Source of the DNA: Rhizobium aethiopicum
GTDB taxonomy: Bacteria; Pseudomonadota; Alphaproteobacteria; Rhizobiales; Rhizobiaceae
Length of the DNA stretch: 64,000 bases
Direction of reading: 5' to 3'
NCBI RefSeq assembly: GCF_900094625.1
Contig: NZ_FMAJ01000015.1
Location: 62,001 to 126,000 of the forward strand
The translations under genes and the position numbers were made by a program. Each line of letters starts with the position of its first letter. The stretch's first letter is position 1. Below, piece after piece: positions 9,375 through 17,600 of this stretch. The notes below the pieces were generated by a model. That model made no database searches. It saw only the letters and a list, made by a program, of their open reading frames with translations, and was not told the origin of the DNA.

Positions 9375-9842
9375 ATGCTCGACCAGTTCGATATCAAATT
9401 GCTCGCCGCCCTCCAGCAAAACAGCGAGATGACGCAGGGCGAGCTGTCGCAGAGGGTCAACCTGTCCGCCACTCAATGCGCGCGCCGTTTGGAAAGGCTG
9501 CGCAAGGAGCAATATATCCAGAGCGTCGTCGCCATCCTCAACCCTGCCAAACTGGGTTTCACCGTCGTCGCGCATACGCTTGTCAGCCTCCGAGCCCATA
9601 CCGAGGGCGGAAACGAGCGGCTTCATCGCTTCATCGAGACCGCGCCGGAGATCCTGGAATGTTATTCGCAGACGGGAGACGCCGATTTTCTGATGAAGGT
9701 CATGACGCGTGACCTCGACCATCTCAGCCAGTTTCTCGAAAGAATGATCCGGGTGACCGACAATCTGGCGTCGGTCAAGTCGAGCATCGTCCTCAAGACG
9801 CTCAAAAAGACGACCGCCTTGCCGCTGCAGATCGTGACGTGA
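9375..9842 (+). CDS. Lrp/AsnC family transcriptional regulator
   Basis: A 155-residue regulator with an N-terminal winged HTH (LDQFDIKLLAALQQNSEMT, then LSATQCARRLERLRKEQYI) and a C-terminal RAM/AsnC ligand-binding domain (VECYSQTGDADFLMKVM-like segment). The length is normal for the family. I chose ATG 9375 because GAGGGCAGG precedes it at good spacing and because earlier in-frame starts (9342, 9360) would overlap or abut the inverted repeat that is probably its operator. It is divergent from the aminotransferase-decarboxylase operon and converges on the iron ABC ATPase gene. It likely responds to an amino acid or its 2-oxo acid. Confidence 0.9.
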   Translation: MLDQFDIKLLAALQQNSEMTQGELSQRVNLSATQCARRLERLRKEQYIQSVVAILNPAKLGFTVVAHTLVSLRAHTEGGNERLHRFIETAPEILECYSQTGDADFLMKVMTRDLDHLSQFLERMIRVTDNLASVKSSIVLKTLKKTTALPLQIVT

Positions 9843-9854
9843 GGGCGGCCGTTC

Positions 9855-10616
9855 TCACTTGATATAGTGGATATGCGGGCGCGAATGATAGGGCGAGGCT
9901 TCGATGCGGGCTTCGACCGAAAAGACCTCGCGCAGCAGCGTCTCGCTCAGCACGTCGTCAGGCGCGCCGGAGGCGACGATCCTGCCCTGCTGCATGATGA
10001 TCAACTCATCGCAGAACATGGCGGCATGGTTGAGATCATGCAGCGCGACGATGCTGGTGATCGGCAGTCCGGAGACGAGCCGCATCAGGCCGATCTGATG
10101 TTGAATGTCGAGATGATTTGTGGGTTCGTCGAGGATCAGCTCCTGCGGCGACTGGGCGAGTGCCCTGGCGATGTGGGTGCGCTGTTTTTCGCCGCCCGAC
10201 AGGCTCTGCCAGCGCTCGTCGCGCTTTTCCGCCATGCCGGCGCGCGTGAGTGCTGCCTCGACCGCCTCTTCATCGGCCCTGGTCCAGCCCGAAAACATCG
10301 ACCGATGCGGGAAGCGGCCGAGCTTGACGACGTCGACGACCTTCAGATTGGCGTTCGTCGTGGCATGCTGCTCGACGAAGGCGATGCGCCGGGCGATCGA
10401 GCGGCGGCTGATCGTGCCGATATCGCTCCGGTCGAGCGTAACGCGGCCGGAATGCGGCCGCTTCAGGCCGGCGAGAAGTCGCAGCAGCGAAGTCTTGCCG
10501 GAGCCGTTCGGGCCAAGCAGGCCGAGCATCCGGCCGGGCTGCGCCTCCATGGAAACGCCGTCCAGAATCGTCTTCCTGCCAATTTTCCAGGTGAGATTGT
10601 CGGCCTTGATGCTCAT
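9855..10616 (-). CDS. iron/siderophore ABC transporter ATP-binding protein (FecE/FhuC type)
   Basis: A 253-residue ABC ATPase. Walker A is GPNGSGKTSLL, the signature is LSGGEKQR, Walker B is LILDEPTNHLD and the switch His lies in VALHDLNHAA. The closest functional class is the FecE/FhuC/HmuV group that powers uptake of ferric siderophores, haem or cobalamin. Its ATG overlaps the permease stop by ATGA, so translation is coupled. It is the last gene of a binding protein-permease-ATPase operon on the minus strand. Confidence 0.9.
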   Translation of the reverse strand: MSIKADNLTWKIGRKTILDGVSMEAQPGRMLGLLGPNGSGKTSLLRLLAGLKRPHSGRVTLDRSDIGTISRRSIARRIAFVEQHATTNANLKVVDVVKLGRFPHRSMFSGWTRADEEAVEAALTRAGMAEKRDERWQSLSGGEKQRTHIARALAQSPQELILDEPTNHLDIQHQIGLMRLVSGLPITSIVALHDLNHAAMFCDELIIMQQGRIVASGAPDDVLSETLLREVFSVEARIEASPYHSRPHIHYIK

Positions 10617-11653
10617 GACGCGCGCTGGAACCGATAGAGGATGATCGAGAAGAAGGGCACGCCCACCAGCGCCGTGACGACGCCGATCGGCAGGATCTGG
10701 TTGGGAATGAGGGCGCGCGCGGCGATGTCCGCGAGCACCATGAAAATCGCTCCGGCGATAGCGCAGGCCGGCAGCAGGCGGATATGCAGCGGCCCGACGA
10801 CGAAGCGGGCGACATGCGGCACGACGAGGCCGACGAAGCCGATCGAGCCGACCATGCTGACGATGGTGGCCGTCATCATCGCGGTCAGCGCAAAGAGCGC
10901 CGTTCGGGCGCGGCTGACATTGACGCCGAGCGAGGATGCCGCTTCGTCGCCGAAAGCGAAGGCGTCGAGCACGCGGGCGTAGAGTAGGCAGGCGGCGAGG
11001 CCGAAGCCGACGACGATCGAGACCAGCGCGAATTCCGGCCAGCGCACGCCGCTGAAGCTGCCGAGCAGCCAGAACATGACGTCGCGGGCCTGCTGCGCAT
11101 TGGCCGAGGTTGTGACGATATAGGAGGTCGAGGCGTTGAAGAGCTGCGATGCGGCGACGCCAGCAAGGATGGTGCGGTCCGCCCCGCCGCGCGTGCCGTT
11201 CGACAGCAGAGCCACGAAGAAGAAGGCAGCAAAGGCGCCGGCAAAGGCGCCTGCCGACAGCGACACCGCGCCGGCACCGACGCCTAAGATGACGATTGCC
11301 ACGGCGCCGGTGGAGGCGCCGGCCGAGATGCCGAGCACATAGGGTTCGGCCAGCGGGTTGCGCAGCAGCGACTGCATGATGGCGCCTGATAACGCCAGCC
11401 CCGCGCCGCAGAAGGCGGCGACGAGCGCGCGGCTCAGGCGATAATCCCAGATGACAGTCTCATGGATGCGGTTCAGCTCGACCGCAGTCCAGCCGAGCCG
11501 GTTGGTAACGGCCGAAAAGGTGGTCGCAAGCGGGATCGGCAGGTCGCCGATCCCGACGCTGACGCCGATGGCGACGGCGATGAGGCAGAGGGACGCCAGG
11601 AGCAGTGCGGTGACCGCTCCCAGCTGCCGGAAGAGACGGCCTGCGGCGATCAC
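10613..11653 (-). CDS. iron/siderophore ABC transporter permease (FecCD family)
   Basis: A 346-residue inner-membrane permease of the FecCD/BtuC family with about nine to ten hydrophobic segments. Family signatures are visible: RLSRALVAAFCGAGLALSGA, QSLLRNPLAEPYVLGISAGA and GSIGFVGLVVPHVARF. I chose the GTG at 11653, which overlaps the stop of the binding-protein gene (GTGA). An open frame continues upstream to 11917, but it is antisense-free noise inside the binding-protein gene. Only one permease gene is present, so the channel is probably a homodimer. Confidence 0.9.
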   Translation of the reverse strand: MIAAGRLFRQLGAVTALLLASLCLIAVAIGVSVGIGDLPIPLATTFSAVTNRLGWTAVELNRIHETVIWDYRLSRALVAAFCGAGLALSGAIMQSLLRNPLAEPYVLGISAGASTGAVAIVILGVGAGAVSLSAGAFAGAFAAFFFVALLSNGTRGGADRTILAGVAASQLFNASTSYIVTTSANAQQARDVMFWLLGSFSGVRWPEFALVSIVVGFGLAACLLYARVLDAFAFGDEAASSLGVNVSRARTALFALTAMMTATIVSMVGSIGFVGLVVPHVARFVVGPLHIRLLPACAIAGAIFMVLADIAARALIPNQILPIGVVTALVGVPFFSIILYRFQRAS

Positions 11654-12675
11654 TTCAGGAGACCGAGGGCCTTCAGCTGCTCGGCAACCTGTTCGGCGCC
11701 GTAGATCGTGCGGATGGTCGGGTTCATCGCCTGGCCGTCCATCACGACGAGCGCCTTGTTTTTGACGGCCGGAATTTGGCTGACGGCCGGATCGGTGTTG
11801 AGGAACTTGATCTTGGCCTCGGGCTTGTCGAGTTCCCAGCGGTTTCGGTCGAGGCTGGCGACGACGATGACGTCGGGGTTGGAGGCTATGATGCCTTCCC
11901 AGCCGACGGTCGGCCATTCGGCGTCCGCGGTGATCGCATTATGTCCGCCAAGCAGGTCGGCGATGAAGCCGGAGGCGCTGTTCTTGCCGCCGACATAGGC
12001 GTCGGCCGACGGGCTGGGGCTGGAGAACCAGAAGACGTAGGACAGGTTCTGACCGTCCTTGGCAACGCTCCCGCGAAGCTTGGCTTCACGCGCCTTGAAG
12101 TCGGCGATCAGCGCCTGGCCGCGATCGGCGACGTCGAAAATTTGCGAGAGCTCGTCGATCTCCTTGTAGAGAAGATCCATGTTCCACAGTTCGCCGCGGC
12201 TGCCGTACTGGTCCTTGACGTCCTTGGTGCTGAGGCAGGTGCTGGGCGAGAGATAGGTTGAAACACCGACCTTGTCGAAATCATCGCGCTTTGCGATTTT
12301 GCTGTTCGGGCCGACCAGGCTCGGCAAGGCCACCGCCACAAAGTCGGGATTTTCGGCGAGCATGGGTTCGAAGGTGGGCATTTCGACGGTGAGGAGCTTG
12401 ACCTTGTCGTTGGCTTCGGCGAGCTGCGGCAGCACCTTGCTCGGCCAGAAGGCGGTGCCTACCATCTTGTCCTGGAGGCCGAGCAGCAGCAGGATTTCTG
12501 CGCTGTTCTGGCCAAGCCCGATCGCCCGCTCGGGCGCCTTCTTAAAGGTCACGTCTGCGCCGCAATTCTCGAGCGTCAGCGGGTAGGTGGTCGAACCGGC
12601 CAATGACGGCGTTGCGGCAAGACCAATCAGGGCGGAGAGGCCGCAGGCGGCCAGGAGTGATTTGAGGCTGGTCAC
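11650..12675 (-). CDS. periplasmic substrate-binding protein of iron/siderophore ABC transporter
   Basis: A 341-residue binding protein of the FecB/BtuF cluster (class III, helical backbone). The N-terminus is a Sec signal peptide (MTSLKSLLAACGLSALIGLA, cut near PSLAG). The mature part begins with a typical YPLTLENCGADVTF strand, and RAIGLGQNSAEILLLLGL is the usual first helix. Two internal Cys (CLST, and the early NCG) are notable. It is first in the operon, upstream of permease and ATPase. No TonB-dependent receptor gene is adjacent, so the ligand (siderophore, haem or cobalamin) cannot be named. I see no cobalamin riboswitch in the 155 bp upstream. Confidence 0.85.
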   Translation of the reverse strand: MTSLKSLLAACGLSALIGLAATPSLAGSTTYPLTLENCGADVTFKKAPERAIGLGQNSAEILLLLGLQDKMVGTAFWPSKVLPQLAEANDKVKLLTVEMPTFEPMLAENPDFVAVALPSLVGPNSKIAKRDDFDKVGVSTYLSPSTCLSTKDVKDQYGSRGELWNMDLLYKEIDELSQIFDVADRGQALIADFKAREAKLRGSVAKDGQNLSYVFWFSSPSPSADAYVGGKNSASGFIADLLGGHNAITADAEWPTVGWEGIIASNPDVIVVASLDRNRWELDKPEAKIKFLNTDPAVSQIPAVKNKALVVMDGQAMNPTIRTIYGAEQVAEQLKALGLLK

Positions 12676-12830
12676 GTAGAAATCCCGATGCGTGAGTATA
12701 TTTCGGCCGGGGTATAGCCACAGGAGGTGCCAGGAAACAAGACCAAATGGATCAACTTATTGCAAAAATCGACAGTGCTGGACATTGCGCGCAGTTGGCT
12801 CACTACCAAAGCGCGCGCTAGCTCCAGATA

Positions 12831-13694
12831 CTAGCCGTTTCCGAGAAAGTGCCGGATCGCCTGCGAGAGAGCTTGCGGGTTCTCCTCTGCCACGTGATGA
12901 CCGCTGTCGATGCCGAAACCGCGTACGTCCTCGGCCCAGTTTCGCCAGATAGTGACGGGATCGCCGTAGATCTGTTCCATGTCGTCGCGCAGCGACCAGA
13001 GGCACAGCATGGGGCAGGTCACTTTCCGGCCGGCGTCGCGGTCTTCGCGGTCGTGAAGGTGATCGATGCTTAGCCCGGCCCGGTAATCCTCGACCATCCC
13101 GTGAATCACGGCTGGGTCTTGGATGACCTCGACGAGGTCGTCATAGGCCTGTCTTCCCATCAGCTCGGGTGAAAGTTTGTCGTACCATGACAAGGGATCG
13201 GCCGAGATCGCCCGTTCCGGCTTTTCTGGCTGAGCGAAGAAGAACCAGTGGTACCAGTCCCGGGCAAACTTCCAGTCGGCTCGTTCAAGGTGCTCGATCA
13301 CCGGGATGCCGTCGGCGATGACGAGTTTCCGCACGCGTTCGGGATGGTCCATTGCCATGCGGAAGGCGGTCAGGCTTCCGCGGTCATGGCCGACCACCGC
13401 GAAGTTTTCGTGCCCCAGTCGCCGCATCAGCGCGACCATAGCCTCGGCCTTGGCGCGCTTCGAAGAGTTGCTGCTGCTGGGAGCGTCGGCCGGCTGGTAG
13501 GAGCGGCCGAAGCCGGGCAGGTCCGCGCAGACAACTGTGAAATCCTGCTGCAGCAGATCCGCCACCTTGCCCCAGGTCATATGTGTCCTGGGATGGCCGT
13601 GGAGAAGGAGAACGGCCGGTCCCGTGCCGCCGTGACGGACGCGTAGTGAACCCGGTCCGACGTCGACTGTATCGAAAGCAAAGCCTTCAAACAC
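12831..13694 (-). CDS. alpha/beta hydrolase, haloacetate dehalogenase-like
   Basis: A 287-residue alpha/beta hydrolase closest in pattern to fluoroacetate dehalogenases. It shows the oxyanion segment LLLHGHPRTHMTW, the nucleophile elbow GHDRGS with D104, the cap motif YHWFFFAQP (halide-binding His and Trp), EDYRAG, and the catalytic His in SGHHVAEENP (about 266). In the characterised Rhodopseudomonas enzyme two arginines follow the nucleophile (HDRGAR); here the second is Leu, so the substrate carboxylate may be held differently. Start GTG lies two bases after the stop of the small gene upstream, so they form an operon. A dehalogenase or another hydrolase remain possible. Confidence 0.78.
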   Translation of the reverse strand: MFEGFAFDTVDVGPGSLRVRHGGTGPAVLLLHGHPRTHMTWGKVADLLQQDFTVVCADLPGFGRSYQPADAPSSSNSSKRAKAEAMVALMRRLGHENFAVVGHDRGSLTAFRMAMDHPERVRKLVIADGIPVIEHLERADWKFARDWYHWFFFAQPEKPERAISADPLSWYDKLSPELMGRQAYDDLVEVIQDPAVIHGMVEDYRAGLSIDHLHDREDRDAGRKVTCPMLCLWSLRDDMEQIYGDPVTIWRNWAEDVRGFGIDSGHHVAEENPQALSQAIRHFLGNG

Positions 13695-13696
13695 GG

Positions 13697-13978
13697 TCAG
13701 CGAAGCTTTCCCACGAGCTTGGCATAATCCGAAAACGTCGCCCCTTCGCCTTTGCTGCCGGCCTCGCCGGCAAGCTGCAGCACGCGGATCGGAAAGAGGA
13801 TCGCCGCCAGGTTGGCACCGGAGAGCTCATGGTCGTCATCCTCTTCGATCGCCTTTTTGGCTTTCGAGAGGGCGGCGTTGATTTCGCCGCGCGTAAGCAA
13901 ATCCTTCTCGACGATCGCGTCGCATATCGAGGCCATCGCCATGATCAGGCCTTTGAGCTGCAGATTGGCGGTATTCAT
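13697..13978 (-). CDS. conserved small hypothetical protein (93 aa)
   Basis: Not recognised. 93 residues, mixed helical, with no signal peptide or membrane segment; an acidic patch (KKAIEEDDDHE) lies in the middle and the C-terminus is basic. GGGAG five bases before the ATG supports the start. It sits 28 bp after the small gene at 14007-14459 and 2 bp before the hydrolase gene, so the three probably share one transcript from the stress-type promoter near 14500. Confidence 0.75.
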   Translation of the reverse strand: MNTANLQLKGLIMAMASICDAIVEKDLLTRGEINAALSKAKKAIEEDDDHELSGANLAAILFPIRVLQLAGEAGSKGEGATFSDYAKLVGKLR

Positions 13979-14006
13979 GAGAACTCCCAGGTGAAGAAAA
14001 GATTTC

Positions 14007-14459
14007 CTAGTCCGGCTCGACCGGCCGGATCGTGCCGACCGAGACCGTGCCGTCGAGAATACCCCGCCTTATATCACGTCTGTTCCGATCGATCTCGATC
14101 ACGGTGTAGAGTTTGTCGTCACGAAAGGCGCTGGCATTGGAAGTCGTGACATCCTCGGCGGGTGCGGCATCGACTTCCATGAAATCGAGCTCGCGTGCGG
14201 CCGCGACGATCCTGGCATCGCCGGGCGTACGGGCGGCGACGACGACGGCGCCGTGATTGGGAGCATTGTCCCATCTCGGATCGTCGGGGGCTGCGATCGG
14301 TTCAAGCCGATAGATGTTAAGGGTTTCGCTGCCGGCATCCGGCGAAGCTTCCGCCGCTGCATCCTGCATTTGCGCCTGGCTTTCGACCGATTTTCCAAAG
14401 CTGGTTGGGCTGGTCGCGTTGTTGATTTCTTCCTTGCCAGTCCTCGAGACGTTCGACAT
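14007..14459 (-). CDS. hypothetical acidic protein (150 aa)
   Basis: Not recognised. A soluble, acidic protein of 150 residues. The N-terminal 50 residues are low-complexity and probably disordered; the rest has a regular pattern (AVVVAARTPGDARIVAAARE, then KLYTVIEIDRNRRDIR). I chose the second ATG (14459), which has GGAGAG six bases upstream; the first ATG at 14471 has no ribosome site. The gene is headed by an EcfG-type promoter and is divergent from the poly-HAMP kinase, so a stress role is likely but unproven. Confidence 0.7.
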   Translation of the reverse strand: MSNVSRTGKEEINNATSPTSFGKSVESQAQMQDAAAEASPDAGSETLNIYRLEPIAAPDDPRWDNAPNHGAVVVAARTPGDARIVAAARELDFMEVDAAPAEDVTTSNASAFRDDKLYTVIEIDRNRRDIRRGILDGTVSVGTIRPVEPD

Positions 14460-14483
14460 GTCGCTCTCCATTGTCAGGACGGA

Positions 14484-14509
14484 AACGATGGCCGGCGAGG
14501 AACGGTTCC
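14484..14509 (-). promoter_or_regulatory. EcfG (general stress sigma) type promoter
   Basis: On the minus strand the sequence reads GGAAC, 17 bases, CGTT, matching the alphaproteobacterial EcfG/RpoE2 consensus GGAAC-N16/17-CGTT. The -10 element lies 25 bp before the start of the 150-residue gene. The match is seen; the use is inferred. Confidence 0.6.
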
Positions 14510-14683
14510 CGCCTGTGCGAAAAACTGCATATCACACCTTAGCGGGGTGCCGCGGCAGCCTCGCTATTATGCAGCTATAAAGTTCATTTTGAACGGCAAA
14601 TCATGATAAGCTGTACGGGAGACGGCCCATACCATTTTTCAAGTTGAGCACTAAATTACCAGTCGTCGAAGAGGGGAATTTTC

Positions 14684-17600
14684 GTGAGCAACCAAACCAG
14701 CGAATTCGCGCGTGATAACGCAGCGGCAGACGACCACAATGGGCACCACCACAAAACAATGGCATTCGATGACGCCAGCGCGCTCCTGGAGGTCCTCGTC
14801 GCGGTCAGGCGCGGCGATTTCTCCGTGCGGATGCGGTCGGACCTCACCGGCGTTACCGGCAAGATCGCAGACGCGCTAAACGACATTATTGCCGGCAACC
14901 AACGCATGGCCCAGCAGCTCGAGCATGTAGGCCAGGTCGTCGGCCGGGACGGGCGAACGAGCACGCGGGTGCGCTTCGGCCTGTCCGATGGATCCTGGTC
15001 GGAAATGGAGGGGTCTATCAACGGGCTGATCGACGATCTGCTGTGGCCGACGACGGCAGTCACCCGCACGATCACCGCGGTCGCCAAGGGCGATCTGTTG
15101 CAGACAGTGCCGCTCGATGTCGACGGGCGGGCGCTCAAGGGCGAATTCCTGCGCTCGGCCGATATCGTCAACACGATGATCAAGCAGCTCAGCGTCTTCA
15201 CCTCTGAAGTGACGCGCGTGGCCCGCGAAGTCGGCACCGACGGAAAGCTCGGCGGACAGGCGCAGGTGCCTGAAGTCACCGGCGTCTGGAAGGACTTGAC
15301 CGAAAGCGTCAACTCGATGGCGTCGAACCTGACGGCGCAGGTGCGCAATATCGCGGAAGTGACGATTGCCGTTGCCAACGGCGACCTCTCCAAGAAGATC
15401 ACAGTGGACGTGCGCGGCGAAATCCTGCAGCTAAAGGAAGCGATCAACACCATGGTCGACCAGCTGCGCTCCTTCGCCTCCGAAGTGACGCGCGTCGCTC
15501 GCGAAGTCGGCACCGAAGGCAAGCTCGGCGGACAGGCGCTGGTGCCCGGTGTCGCTGGCACCTGGAAGGACCTGACCGACTCCGTCAACGCCATGTGCGG
15601 CAACCTCACCGCCCAGGTGCGCAACATCGCCCAGGTGACGACGGCGGTGGCGCGCGGCGACCTCTCACGCAAGATCACCGTCGACGTGTCGGGGGAAATC
15701 CTGGAGCTCAAAGAAACCATCAATACAATGGTCGATCAGCTGAACGGCTTTGCCGGTGAGGTGACGCGCGTAGCCCGCGAGGTCGGCACCGAAGGCCGCC
15801 TCGGCGGTCAGGCGCAGGTGCCGGGCGTTGCCGGCACCTGGAAGGATCTGACCGACAACGTCAATTCCATGGCCTCTAACCTGACCGCGCAGGTGCGCAA
15901 CATCGCCGAAGTCTCCACTGCCATAGCCAATGGCGACCTGTCGAAGAAGATAACTGTGACGGTGTCAGGCGAAATCCTCGAGCTGAAGGAGACCATCAAC
16001 ACGATGGTCGACCAGTTGAACGCGTTTGCCTCGGAGGTGACGCGTGTAGCCCGCGAAGTCGGCACGGAAGGCCGGCTCGGCGGCCAGGCAAACGTGCGCG
16101 GCGTGGCCGGCACCTGGAAGGACCTGACGGAAAACGTCAACTCGATGGGCGGCAACCTGACGGCGCAGGTGCGCAACATCGCCGAGGTTTCGACCGCGAT
16201 CGCCAACGGCGACCTCTCGAAAAAGATCACCGTCGACGTCAAGGGCGAAATCCTCGAACTCAAGGAAACCATCAACACGATGGTGGACCAGCTCAACGCC
16301 TTCGCCTCGGAAGTGACGCGCGTGGCTCGCGAAGTCGGCACCGAAGGCCGGCTCGGCGGCCAGGCGAACGTGCGCGGCGTTGCCGGCACCTGGAAGGACC
16401 TCACCGATAGCGTCAACTCCATGGCTTCCAACCTGACCGGTCAGGTGAGAAACATCGCCGAAGTCGCGACCGCCGTCGCCCAGGGCGACCTTTCCAAGAA
16501 GATCACAGTTCCCGTATCCGGGGAAATTCTGGAGCTCAAGGAAACCATCAACACGATGGTGGACCAGCTGAACGGTTTCGCTGGCGAAGTCACGCGCGTG
16601 GCGCGCGAAGTCGGCACCGAAGGCCGGCTCGGCGGCCAGGCGAACGTGCTCGGCGTCGCCGGCACCTGGAAGGACCTGACCGACAGCGTCAATTCCATGG
16701 CCGGCAACCTGACGGCGCAGGTGCGCAACATCGCCGAAGTTTCCACCGCGATCGCCAATGGCGACCTGTCGAAAAAGATCACGGTGTCGGTCTCGGGCGA
16801 AATCCTCGAGCTCAAGGAAACGCTGAACACGATGGTGGACCAGCTGAACCGCTTTGCCTCGGAAGTGACGCGCGTCGCCCGCGAAGTCGGCACCGAAGGC
16901 AAACTCGGCGGTCAGGCGCAGGTGCCAGGTGTCGCCGGCACCTGGAAGGACTTGACCGAAAACGTCAACTCGATGGCCTCGAACCTGACTGGTCAGGTGC
17001 GCAACATCGCCGAAGTCACGACGGCGGTGGCGCGCGGCGACCTGTCGCGCAAGATCACGGTCGACGTGAAGGGCGAAATCCTCGAACTGAAGAACACCAT
17101 CAACACGATGGTGGACCAGCTGAACGCTTTCGCCGGTGAAGTCACGCGTGTTGCCCGCGAAGTCGGCACCGAAGGCAAGCTCGGCGGCCAGGCGCAGGTC
17201 TCGGGTGTCGCCGGCACCTGGAAGGACCTGACCGACAGCGTCAACTCGATGGCCGGCAACCTGACGGCGCAGGTGCGCAACATCGCCGAGGTGGCGACCG
17301 CAATCGCCAATGGCGACCTGTCGCGTAAGATTACCGTCGACGTGCGCGGCGAAATCCTGCTCTTGAAGGATACGCTGAACACCATGGTCGATCAGCTTCG
17401 CTCCTTCGCCGGCGAAGTGACGCGTGTGGCCCGCGAGGTCGGCACCGACGGCCGGCTCGGCGGCCAGGCCGTCGTTCCCGGTGTCGCCGGCACCTGGAAG
17501 GACCTGACCGACAACGTCAACCTGCTTGCCGCCAACCTGACGACCCAGGTTCGCAACATCGCCGAAGTCACGACGGCCGTGGCGCGCGGCGACCTGTCGC

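Noticed and set aside
12676..12830. Cobalamin riboswitch or iron box before the FecB-like gene
   Set aside because: No B12-box-like sequence and no convincing Fur or RirA site could be identified by eye; the region stays unassigned.
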